The notes under the pieces are model-generated. The model was not told the DNA's origin, did no database searches, and was given only the letters and a program-made list of their open reading frames with translations. From NCBI GenBank assembly GCA_030247855.1, contig JAPDRN010000023.1, forward strand, positions 294,331 to 358,330: DNA of 64,000 bases, given 5' to 3'. The translations under genes and the position numbers were made by a program. Below are positions 35,159-45,604 of the stretch, piece after piece. The stretch comes from Knufia peltigerae. Taxonomy: Eukaryota; Ascomycota; Eurotiomycetes; Chaetothyriales; Trichomeriaceae. Each line of letters starts with the position of its first letter. Within the stretch, counting starts at the first letter, position 1.

Positions 35159-36310
35159 TCATTTTCCACCAGTCTTTTGATTTTGAAGCTGCTCCCATAA
35201 TTGTCGACCCAAGACTTGATCACCTACAACGACATCACCATCACCATCATCATTCACGGTCAAGAATAACAACTTGTCGTCGTCGTCGTCTTCGTCACTC
35301 TGCTGACCGGCATTCTCCTCGTCATGGTCTTGTCCTCCTTTGACCATTTCAAGTTCCACATCATCAACACAAACCTCCCAATCTCCTTGAAGTCTCCAGA
35401 ATTCCTTTTCGTCGTCCCATATGTAAAAATCCGCAACCACCTCGAAGGTGTCGACACCAGTCCCGAACCCCGGTATGATTTTGGCGAACCTTTGGAAATC
35501 CACCTTGAAACTTTGCATCGGACCACCACCGAACAAGAGTAGAGCCGCCCTCCATACGTTACTACCTTGAGGTATATCTGGAGATCCACGAAACAGTGAC
35601 GGGAAGCCAGAAGACTCTTTGGACGTCGGTAGCTTCATCAGGTTCAATTGAACGCCGACAAAAACGTCATGACCCTCGACGGAAACATTCCCGGTAGGTC
35701 TCAAGGTGACCGTACGCATGTCGAAGGTTCTGTTGTGAGTGTCGTCCGGGTCGTAACGACGTCGTCCCAAATTGTGAAGGCTGAGTCGTGGCCATGGGTA
35801 CCCTGGTTTACGAGAAGAAAACAACGCGTTGGGTGCCGAACTGGCACACAGCAAGTCCGAAGGGTCAGGAAGGTCGGGTAGGGCTTTCGCCACGTTGACC
35901 ACCTTGAAAGATTGAAAATAGACTCCGTTGTATTCCAGAGCTTCGTTAGGGTCGCCCACCCACGGGTCGAAACCAATCCCCGAACTGTTGGTTTCAATGT
36001 CGTCAAACTGTTGAAACTATCTATTAGTCTCGCCTGGGATCTTTGGGCGTACAAGGTCATATAAGAGAGAGAGGGGGGGAGAGCTCCAACGTACGTTCAA
36101 AGTGACATTGTATCTCTTCTTCCCATGGTGACTCTCGTTCTCACCCAGGGGAATCTGGTCACTATTCGTAGCGGACACGACCACCACCGAAAGTCCCGTC
36201 AAAAGGATGATCAATGTCGAAGTAAACAACATCGTTAGTTGAAGGCGCCAAAAGAGAATCTGAACGTTTGTCGGCAGTGGACAATCTTCAGTTGTATGGT
36301 TTGTTGTCAT
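35159..36310 (-). CDS. Acidic membrane-anchored or secreted protein, unknown function
   Basis: Two exons, 36310-36095 and 36007-35159, with an 87-base phase-0 intron, encode 354 residues. An N-terminal hydrophobic segment (about 27-47, LFTSTLIILLTGLSVVVVS) is either a signal anchor or a late signal peptide. The body begins FDDIETNSSGIGF and contains segments (NGVYFQSFKVVN, VCVDDVELEM) that suggest a beta-sandwich with carbohydrate-binding-like character, a pattern seen in many fungal secreted proteins that start with FDD. The C-terminal third is very acidic (a run DEDDDDD, then DDGDGD). Several N-glycosylation sites support passage through the secretory pathway. I cannot name the family. Confidence 0.75.
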
Positions 36311-36684
36311 TTGAGGTTATACAAAAGCAGGTGCCTATTTGAAAACGAGACCCTTGATGGGGACCCCCGCACAAGGCTGACTTGTACGGTAGTAACATCA
36401 ATAGGACCCTGAACATTGTTACAGTGACGATTACGAAGTAGGTGTGGCAAGTCAACCCTAGATCTGTACTCCGTATGTGGTGAAGATTTACAGGGAGTCG
36501 CCAGGAGTCGCTAGGAGTCGCCTAAGGATCGATTGGGGGGTGGAAAGGACTTTTAGTGTAAAGAGGGCTGGAAAAGACAATACGACAACCAGTAATCGGA
36601 CTTTGAGCAATAACATACACACCCACGAGTATGCTTATATACAGTATGCTCTTTATACACATACTCCATACCTTACTGGGTTTC
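36311..36684. promoter_or_regulatory. Short intergenic region with 10-base triplicate repeat
   Basis: This 374-base region carries a TACTCCGTA word at 36467 and the three-copy repeat at 36491-36520. It should contain the promoter of the acidic-protein gene (start 36310). No gene is seen. Confidence 0.5.
36491..36520. repeat. 10-base tandem repeat, three copies (core AGGAGTCG)
   Basis: Three consecutive ten-base units share GGAGTCG, with small variation at the first three positions. It lies upstream of the acidic-protein gene. Confidence 0.85.
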
Positions 36685-38459
36685 TTATGCACGCAAAATA
36701 CCTGCCAATGGTGCCACTACAGATTCACATATGACTTGCCAGATCTCGGGGTCATCCCATTTCTGTTCTTGCTGTAGACAGACACTCCTGACCAAACAAT
36801 ATTCCAGTGCCGTCCTGTAAGCTTCCGGGTAGGCGTCGTTGGTGCTGTTATCAAACCACAGCATTGCACTGACTCGCCTCGGCATGAACTCTGTACACCC
36901 AGGGATCGAGGGACGCACTTCCTCCAACGTCTGTTCGTGCCAGATCTCGAGTAGCACGATCCCCAACTCGACAAGTTCGTCCTTCAAGGAGATGTCATCG
37001 TTGTTGGTCGAAGAGGTCGTCGTCGTCGGCGGCAGATTGGCGTGTGCGGGTGGTGAGGGAGAGCTAAACGAAAGAGACAAGAATGGTCGCTTCACGTCAG
37101 GCTCACGTTTCTCGTTTTCAAGAAACATGACATTTTCTGCCGACAACATTGGTCGTGCCCAAGGAGTGCGAAGGAGTTGGAGGAAACTGGCCGCCAGATT
37201 CAGGGCTAAACTCAACTTCGGTCTGTAGAGAATCTTTCGACCACTCCCACCACCACCAGCTTTGTTGTTGCTGCTCCCCCGTAGCAATTCTCCGAGCACG
37301 ACGGAGCCCTTTGCCTGGCAGACTATGAACTTTCTCTTCTGTGAGATGTCGGCCGCGATTTTCCCACCCTCGGTCAAGGCGAATATGGCGTGCTCTTGAA
37401 TCTTTCGACCTTCTTCGATGGCCGAGCAAATATCTTTGATTTCTCTTGATGGTGATGATGTGGCCGGAGTTTTGGAAGGAGATATGGTGATTCTGACATT
37501 CGAGCCGATCGACTGTGTCTGATGAAGCGCATCACTGGAGCTAGGCATGACATGTACTTGCGACTCATGCCAAAGGCTGTTTTGCGAGGGGTCGCCACCA
37601 GAGAATATCAACTGAAAACATCGATCCTTGTTGGCGTGTGATGGCGACGGCAACCTCTTTTCTCGCTTGATCTCTTCCACGCGATCTTCCAGAAGCAATC
37701 GAGCCTCATGATGTTGATGGCACTGAGAGATCCACGAATTCGCCATGGCAAGATACAACATGTCGGCTTGGTGTCGAATTTCCATGTACGCTTTTGCCAG
37801 TCTTTTCGATTTCAGGTTCGAATTTGCAACGTTAAACTGGTTGTTAAACGACATGAGCTTGACCAGTCTCTGCATGGAATTCAAGCGAGACTCCAGTTCT
37901 CTAATCTCCTCGCTCAATTCGTCTTTGACGAATTGGACTGTGATGCGCGCAACCAGGTCAAGCTGACCTCGTTTCGCATTCTTGTTCGCTTCTATGATCT
38001 GGGAAAGCTCGCAGCGTTCCTGCAAGACCGTCAGCCGGGTTTTAGGGTCAGAGGCAACTCGTGCTTTTTTTTTACCTTCACCGGTGGTGCGATTCTCGCA
38101 ATCTTTGGGACTAGTCGGTAGACTATCTCCTGACATTGCCGCATTGCTTCTGTGATGGCGTCGTATTTTGGACCTAGATAACTGGCAACGGCATTCTTTA
38201 CTTCATCATCTCGCAAAATCTCCAAAGACTTTGCGGACAACGTCTGTGGCGTTTCGTAACCACTGTTATTGAGTATGAAACGAAGAAGCTCTTCGAGAAT
38301 ATTCAATTGGATCGTCAGGTCACAGGTGAGCTCTTCCACCACCTTTCGTCTTCGAAAACTGCTCCGTAAACTCTTGAGGCCTTTCTTGTACAAATCCAAG
38401 CCTTCAATGAGGATCGGAAGGGCCCCTAGGATGAGTCCGGCGACTTCGATGCCGGACAT
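36685..38459 (-). CDS. DUF7580-type helical protein (fungal)
   Basis: Two exons, 38459-38076 and 38019-36685, with a 56-base phase-0 intron, encode 572 residues. The N-terminus MSGIEVAGLILGALPILIEG followed by basic and leucine-rich helices is the recognisable start of a large fungal group whose C-terminal part is called DUF7580. That C-terminal part is visible at about 390-572: a segment with LGELLRG, PKLSLALNLAASFLQLL and LVELGIVLLEIWHEQ, ending in a helix (ICESVVAPLAGILRA). The arrangement resembles prion-inhibition/HET-s-like N-domains and degenerate kinase folds described for fungal incompatibility-type proteins, but the biochemical role is not known. The ORF start at 38136 in another frame is not used; it falls within exon 1. 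Its neighbour is the zinc-finger/ankyrin/WD40 protein. Confidence 0.8.
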
Positions 38460-38733
38460 GGTATTGTGTGGTTATCGTGGTCGAATTTGAGATGGAAGTG
38501 GCTGAATCGTTCACCACATCAAGAACTAGTGCGAACTTCTTCAGTCATTGATGGAAAGAAGCACACCGACCTATCCTGTAGGGAAGCGCTGAAGGTGCAG
38601 GCGGCTAATAGCTTGGGAAGTCCCCTGTCTGGCTAGTTACAGTACCTAGTTAAGCATGATTTGGGCCATGTCTGAGAAATGATAGGCAAGCGTTTTCAAA
38701 TCCTTGCCCGGTCTCAGTGGGAGAAAGACAGTG

Positions 38734-39183
38734 TTATTGATTGTTTCTGAAGGGATCAACCTTACCACGAGGCAGCGCTGTCGTTTGTACTGTATTCTTC
38801 AGAACCACCTTTACCCTAGTTGATACGGATGGTGTGACAAGTTTGCTCACCCTTAAGATAGCGTAGCGAATCAAGATGCCAATGGGGGTTTCGCTACTGA
38901 TCAGATCCGCCGCTGGATCGTACAGTACAAGCATTCGCCCGTTGAAGAGTGCGATCGGATACCAATGACCCACGGATTCTTCAAGGACGTGCAAATAGGC
39001 GAGCGATACGGCCTGCCATTGCATGGCGCTTGTTGAAGAACCAGGGTCCAGCCCAGTAGGAGGAAAGAGGAGCCTTTCAGGGGCGAAAACGCGGTGTTTG
39101 TCTCGCACAACACTAGAGCCAGCGGGGCATGATTTGAATATCGTCGGCGCCTCGCTGGATCCAGTCGGGAAGGGACTCGGCAT
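38734..39183 (-). CDS. Hypothetical protein, doubtful
   Basis: An uninterrupted frame of 149 residues beginning at an ATG at 39183. The middle part (about 50-110; AVSLAYLHVLEESVGHWYP, IGILIRYAILRVSKL) has protein-like composition with hydrophobic helices, while the ends are low-complexity. No motif or family is recognised, and there is no intron to support it. It lies between two genes of possible immunity-like function and could be a fragment of an older gene. Low confidence. Confidence 0.3.
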   Translation of the reverse strand: MPSPFPTGSSEAPTIFKSCPAGSSVVRDKHRVFAPERLLFPPTGLDPGSSTSAMQWQAVSLAYLHVLEESVGHWYPIALFNGRMLVLYDPAADLISSETPIGILIRYAILRVSKLVTPSVSTRVKVVLKNTVQTTALPRGKVDPFRNNQ

Positions 39184-39390
39184 CGTCCCGGCAGAAATGA
39201 CAGCGGCACGGCGCGTTCAATACACCAGTACTTCTGAGAGCCTGAATAGTCAAGCCTATATTTCAATGAGTCTCTTTGAAAGAGTCTCTGCTATACATCA
39301 AGTCGTTGGAATGTCTAACTCCCACACCGTAATGAGGGATTCCCTGGCGATGACAAATGTACTCGAATTGACCGCGACGCCTTTATCAGG

Positions 39391-42300
39391 ATGAAGACAA
39401 CCCCTCTGGCAAGGCTGGCCCCTCTGGGAAGGAAGAACTTCAACCTTCTGGAACAAGTGGTTCAAGGCTTCAAATCTGGTCTTCTCGAAGATGCCCATTC
39501 AAAGAACCATGACGCATTTATGAACGAGTACGAACGATATCGAGTATGGGCGATTGAATCCGGGCTGTTAGTTCCGGGCCACGGCTCCCTCGATTATCGC
39601 CTACGCGAATCAGAGACTTTGACTGAATTGTTTGAGGTGATCCTCAACGGCCTAGCCCAGAATCTAGAAGAGACTCTCGAACTTGGGCGTCCACAGAAAG
39701 GTGGTGAGGGTCACTCTCGCGAGCGACCGGATATCGCAGGGCCACGATCTGACGACCAGGCTTGGTTTGAGAACGAGAACGACGACGATGATGATGACGA
39801 CCTTGAGCCACAATCATACATTGACATCCTCCTTGAGGTCATTGTAGGCTTTGTGAACCGGCTTTTCAAGTTGTCTACAAAGATAAGGAATCCTTCCACA
39901 AGACTTGGACTCTCGAGAGCCAGGTACTTTGAGAGCATAGACGAAGCCACTGGCGTCGACCTCATCAAAGCGTTCGCACATTATGACGACGACTATGTCC
40001 GGTCTATCTTCCTCCAATATCGTCTGAAAGCTCCTGAACAGAATCGTGCTCAAGAGAGACAGGAGTTGGCTTCTGCGACGGCAACGGAAAACTCCTGGCA
40101 CCAAACCGAAGCTTGTGAATTGTGTCAGTCCCAAGGCTCGGTCCCTGAAGGGTCCATCATATCGGACGGAGATCGACTGTATGATGGTCTTGACGAGGAC
40201 GAGCAAAGTGATGAAGACAAACGACAACTCCAGGATCAAATAGGGGCACATTATTTGATGCACCGGATTGCGCGCGCGAACAACCAGCGTCGACAACAAT
40301 TTGGCTACTGGAAGAAGCATTACAGTAAATTGCAGAAGCATACCGAGATTGCCTTGCAAACACCACGACCAAGACTTTTGGTAGAGCATGAGAGGCATCA
40401 TGAATCTGTCCCCGTGGAACAACAAGAACAGCACTTGAATGTCAGATCAGCCCGCAGTCTGTTTCTCTCTTTGTTAGCTCCGCCAACGGTGACAACAGCC
40501 ACAAGATTGGAGCCAAGCTTGTTGAACAGGATAGACGAGAGGTCAGTAACATCTGTATCAGAATACGCACCTTCTTCATGGGCTCCGGATCGTGACAATA
40601 TCGGCTTCCCACCTCCACCGAAGAAGCCGGTTGGTGAGAAATTCTTTGAATGCCCTTATTGCTTCACCACATGTCCAGCCCAGATGTTATCGGACAAGGC
40701 ATGGCGGTGAGATATTTGCTCGATCTGTTTAACTGAGCTGACTATCAATTAGAGCCCATTTGATCCACGACCTGCGGCCTTTCATCTGCACTTATCCCGA
40801 CTGCCAGAGTGCTGGCCAGCTTTATGACACACGAGCAGCGTGGGTGGAACATGAAAACACCATCCACAGAAGACAATGGCGGTGTCCAGAGCACCCTGAT
40901 TCACTCCATTCCTCATTGCAATCCTTCGAGGCACACGTCAATGCATTGCATGGGTCCGACGCGACCTACTTGCTCAGCAACACTTTTGTACAAGCTTGCC
41001 AGTTGTCCTCGCCTGATTGTGATCGACCATGTCCTATATGCCTCTCTTCTTCCTTCAGGAATGTGAAAGGTCTGCAGTCTCATGTCTCACGGCACCTGAT
41101 AAGAATGTCGTTGTTCTCCCTGCCACGCTCCACCGATGCTGACGATGGTCGGAGCCAAGTCGGTTCTGATATCGCAGTCGGAGAGGTGCTGGATTCGAGA
41201 GCTGATGACGATGAGATTTCGTCTGAGGGCGGAGAGGCGTGGGACGATGTTGCAGAAGCGGCTAGATCTGGAGACATTGAAAGATTGACGAACATACTTC
41301 GGGAGAAGCAGGAAGACGGCATAGATGTCGAAGTACTCAACTATGCTCTCTGCAAAGCGTCAGAAAGAGGCCACGCAGATATTGCGGACCTACTTCTGGA
41401 CATCGGGGCAGACATTGAAGCCTCGGACCGGGATCTGACTCCGTTGATGGAAGCTTCGACTCTGAAGAACAACATCGAAGTGGTCCGGCTGCTCCTTCAT
41501 CGAGGCGCGGATGTCAATGGAGGTCGTGGCTATGACACACCCTTGACATTTGCGGCCGGAAACGGTTATATCGAAGTCGTGCGCGAGTTACTGGCCGCAG
41601 GAGCAGATCCGAACAAGATGATGAACGATGGGTATAGCGCAGCGAGGGCGGCCGCAGCAGAGGGTCGACTTGACTTCTTGAAATTGCTCATGGAACATGG
41701 TGCCAATATCAATGTACCAACATCACCTGCCTTACCTATAGCAGCGTCCATGGGACACAAAGAAGTGTTTGAACACCTTCTTGCGAGTGGAGCAGATATG
41801 GAGGCAAGAGATGTGAACAGCTATACCGCCTTGATGGGTGCCTCGGGAGGAGGTCATCAAGAAATTTCCGAAGAACTATTGCGTCGTGGCGCCGATCCCA
41901 GCGCTGTCGACGAAGACGGAAATACGGCTTTGATGCTCGTATCGGGAATGAGGGGAGAGCAAGTCGAAATCGCCAAGATGTTAATTGACAGTGGTGCTGA
42001 TGTAAACCATGCCAATACAGCTGGAGATACCGCATTGCATGTCGCAGCAGCAAGAGGATACACAAGTATGGCGAAGGTCTTGATAGACGCTGGCGCAGAC
42101 CTCGAGAAACCGAATCAAAAGACTAACACGCCTCTGCAAGCTGCTTTGAAGGCCCGCAAATATGAGGTCGTGGACACCCTCCTAGAAGCAGGGGCAATCG
42201 GAAAGCCACCACCAGATCCTATGGACGAGGTCATCCTGCCTCAGCCCGGTGCGATGCCTTCGAGGAAATCACCCCCAAGACTTCCAAGACACTGGTCGAT

Positions 42301-43312
42301 CGACACTCCCCCGTCATCGGAAAAGGCTCCACGGCTGACACTTGTCCATGATATCGCAATGTCTTCAATATTGACTGGTGTAAGATTTTCTCCAGATGGC
42401 AGATACTTGGCAGTGGCCGGACAGGCTGTGGCGTGGTTGGTTGACCTCGACGACGTGTCCAAAATGTTCGAGCTTCCACATTCAGGGTCAGATCATGCTG
42501 ATCTATACGTCCGTTCGATTTGCTTCTCTTCGGATGGTAAATCGCTCGCAACAGCATTCGAAGACGACATAGTACGGCTCTGGGACGTCGACAATCTGAA
42601 ACTGAAACATGTTTTCGAACATTACTGCCAAGAGCTCCTTTCGGTAGCCATATCGCCTGACAACAACATGATTGTGTCTGGCTTCATTGACGGCAGTATT
42701 TTCATAGACGACTGTGCTACGGGAGAGTCCATCAGAACTCTAAGAATCCAAGGGTCCGTGACCTCTCTGTCATTCTCACCGGACAGTCGCTTATTGGCAG
42801 CTGGAACTGGGAGTAACAAAGTCTTCATCTGCAAAGACCTCGGAGATGAGAAGCGATACAAACTGTTAGAGGTAACGCCTTCGCCCACCGAAGCCGTATA
42901 CGATGTCGCCTTTTCATCAAGCAGGGAGCGAGTATACCTATACTGTGCCAGCCTTGACAACATTATTTATAGATTGCTTTTCAAGTACGAAGGCGAATAT
43001 GAACTAACGGGCTGGAGCAAGGGCCTGCATGGGCATGAAGTAAGTTGACCCCTTTTAATTCTTGTAAGCTTCTCATCAAGTTTCCAGGATTATGCCCTCA
43101 CTGTGGCACAGACGGGAGACTACCGATGGATTGTATCCGGATCCAGAGACAAGACGTTCAGGATATGGTCCGATGAAATTGGGGAGGCCGTGGCGGTTGT
43201 CAAAGGTCATAAAGATACTGTCATCTCGGTCGCAACATGCCCGGGGAGGAATCTCATCGCCACGGCTTCTGGGGATATGACTTTTACGGTGTGGCGATAC
43301 GAGGATGAATGA
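39391..43312 (+). CDS. AcuF-type zinc finger, ankyrin-repeat and Tup1-like WD40 protein
   Basis: Three exons, 39391-40706, 40753-43039 and 43088-43312 (introns of 46 and 48 bases), encode 1275 residues. An N-terminal helical domain has the motif YERYRVWA...GSLDYRLRES typical of fungal AcuF-like zinc-finger proteins, followed by an acidic linker (ENDDDDDDDLE). A cluster of Cys/His fingers lies at about 423-555 (CPYCFTTC, CTYPDC...H, CPEHP, CPICLSSS...H). About nine ankyrin repeats follow (630-920), recognisable by LLLxxGADV-type turns. A WD40 propeller occupies about 970-1275, with YVRSICFSSDGKSLAT, RLWDVDN, VSGSRDKTFRIW and HKDTVISVA, which is strikingly like the Tup1 co-repressor propeller. 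No NACHT or other nucleotide-binding domain is seen. Possible roles are a transcriptional regulator or an immunity-type sensor lacking its ATPase; both are inference. Confidence 0.88.
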
Positions 43313-43658
43313 GCGCCTGAGAGATGACTATGTTAATAAGATAATTGACCGGAGTTATACGGCGAAGCATTATTTCTGATGAGGGCGGGCGGGCGCCTAT
43401 GACTCAATTTTAGTGGATCGGGCGCAGTTGATGGCAACTTCTAGATACTCGCGAGGCGGTCACCAAGAGTTCAACTTGCCTCACTTTTCTCTTCATTCTT
43501 ACTCTATACTTCCACCTACCATTTCATCTCAACTCATTTTTTTCCCACTGTGGACTCCCGATAGCGCAATTCAAATTGCTTCCCTCCCAATTCCGGGATT
43601 CTCTGTGCTCCTATAACTATCTATAATTATCTATATCAGTATAGCTCGAACCTCCTCA
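43313..43658. promoter_or_regulatory. Short intergenic region, MBF1 promoter
   Basis: This 346-base region follows the WD40 gene and precedes MBF1 on the same strand. The part from about 43480 is pyrimidine-rich, as expected of the leader of a highly expressed gene. Confidence 0.5.
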
Positions 43659-44210
43659 ATGTCTGAAGATTGGGACTCCGTCACCCGCATCGGCAGCAAA
43701 GCCCGGGGTCCTGGCGCTGGCGGTGTCGACCGCGAGCGTGTGATCAAGGGAAAATCAGCCATCAACGCCGCCGCCCGATCGGGAGCAATTATTGGAACCG
43801 AAAAGAAATACGGTTCCTCCAATTCCGTATGTACACTCTGCTGAGAAAACAAGCATATCCCGATTCTTTAAAACAGTGACTCATTGGTTCGAACACAGAA
43901 ACCCAACGTCGATGGCCAGCGAAATGCAATGATTGACCGCGCCGATGGACCTGTCGCTCCAGACAAGGTCGGCCGAGATGTTGGCAAGATCATCGAGCAG
44001 AAACGAGCAGCAATGACGCCGACACTTACTCAAAACGAACTCGCCCGAAAATGCAACACCACACAGAAAGTAATTCAAGATTTCGAGAGGGGAACAGCCG
44101 CTCCCGATCAAAAAGTCTTCAACAATCTCGAGAGAGTCTTGAACGTCATATTAAGAAGCAAAGATGAAAAAAAGATTGGTCAACCCAAGTTCGCCCCCAA
44201 AAGCAAATGA
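43659..44210 (+). CDS. MBF1: Multiprotein bridging factor 1 (transcriptional coactivator)
   Basis: Two exons, 43659-43826 and 43899-44210, with a 72-base phase-0 intron, encode 159 residues. The N-terminal MBF1 domain (about 1-75; MSEDWDSVTRIG, RVIKGKSAINAAAR) is followed by a helix-turn-helix of the cro/C1 type (about 95-145; LTQNELARKCNTTQKVIQDFE) and a short basic tail. MBF1 bridges basic-leucine-zipper activators such as Gcn4 and the TATA-binding protein, and also helps keep reading frame on collided ribosomes. Length, domain order and the HTH are fully conserved. The start is the first ATG at the conserved MSEDWDS. Confidence 0.96.
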
Positions 44211-45604
44211 AGAGCTTCGCATTCACCACGCGGATGACGAGTATATTTTGGTGATCGAGCATAGAAGAGTTGGATACTGCTCTCATTACGCAGTTATAGA
44301 GGATCGTCGCATTTTTTCGATTTGGCACTTCCAAAAGGCGTCGGGTTGATGGCTCACACATTTTGGATTTATCGCTTTTGGATCTGGCGGGATGAATGTG
44401 TACCCATTGGCTATAGGAAGAGATGGATGGTGATTCTTGGATGAATGTGTCGGTATGACGATTATGATGATGATGGTACCGACAGTAACCAGATAGGCTT
44501 CTGTCCGACTAACGACCTGTAGGTAGTTCTGTTCTCTGGTAACATGTGTTCTGTTATGTTCGACGAAAGTTGAAGCGGAAACGTAATCCAAACCAAGTTG
44601 TTCAATCCCTCCAAATGCTTCCCTTTTTCCCCCTTGCTTCCGTGCGAATGATTCTATGCTCAGGCGAACTCGTGCCCAAGTCATCAGCATGTCGGAACGG
44701 GCAGCTTGCTTCACAGCCAAATACAGCCAAACAAAGTGGACTGATCGGGCGGTTAGTATGTATTGACCCCAGACGATCAATCTGGTAAAAAGATACTAGA
44801 AAAAGAAGAAGAGGAGGAAGAGGGCAACAAACGAGTAATACGATATACCGAGTGAATACCTACCTGGGTATCTTGTGAACAGAACAAAAAAATCCTTCGA
44901 TACCAGAAGTGATTAGGTAGGTACACAGTATAAGTGTGTGAATCAAGTTTTGTGGAATGCGTCAAACTGCAATTACCTTGACAACATTGGATATCGTTCG
45001 ATTAAATGTTTTCTTCGAGGTATAACGACTACGACTACGACTACGAGTGACCACGGTATGGTATCATGACACGTCTGTCCGCCTGATGAGGTTCGACTGA
45101 AGTTATTTTTCTTTTTTTGAGAATTGATTGAATGCCGACTGCTTTCTCTGTCTCTCTTTCTATAAAGTCTTGTCTTCTTTCTACGAGTATCTAGATGCCT
45201 AGGTAGTTTGTATGAGAAAAATCCAAAACACAAAAAAGCAAGACAACGTTGCAAAAAGACTATGTTTGGCTAGGGATAAGCCAGGCGGCCCCCTTTCGAA
45301 AGCTCTGGCCAGATCAGATCAGATCAGATTTCTCAGAAAAGGATCGGCCCCCTTTGAACGAAAAAACCCCCCTGCTTCCAAATGCCCGGCTTGGCCGGCT
45401 GGAGTGCTGCTGGGAAGATCTGATCTGCTCTATTTTTTGGCTCTCGTCTTGATGTGAAATGCTGATTCGATTGTTCTTTCCTCATCATGGTGGATCTATC
45501 ATGTGGAAACTCCAAGGACATCCCCAGAAAATTCGTACCTGGTTCGGCGATGGGTGGGTTTTAGATCAAACAGGACGCTGCGTATCCGTACGCTAGACAG
45601 TTGT
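44211..45604. other. Convergent intergenic region, MBF1 / IDP1
   Basis: This 1.4-kb region lies between two genes whose 3' ends face each other, so it should hold their 3' untranslated regions. It contains a short AGATC repeat at 45311-45329 and TAGGTAGGTAC / CCTAGGTAG words near 44915 and 45198. Frames on either strand are low-complexity and no gene is seen. Confidence 0.55.
45311..45329. repeat. Short tandem repeat (AGATC)
   Basis: Nearly four units of AGATC, downstream of IDP1 in its presumed 3' region. Confidence 0.8.

Noticed and set aside
25407..36310. Classic secondary-metabolite gene cluster
   Set aside because: There is no polyketide synthase, peptide synthetase, terpene cyclase or pathway regulator, so only a looser functional grouping is claimed.
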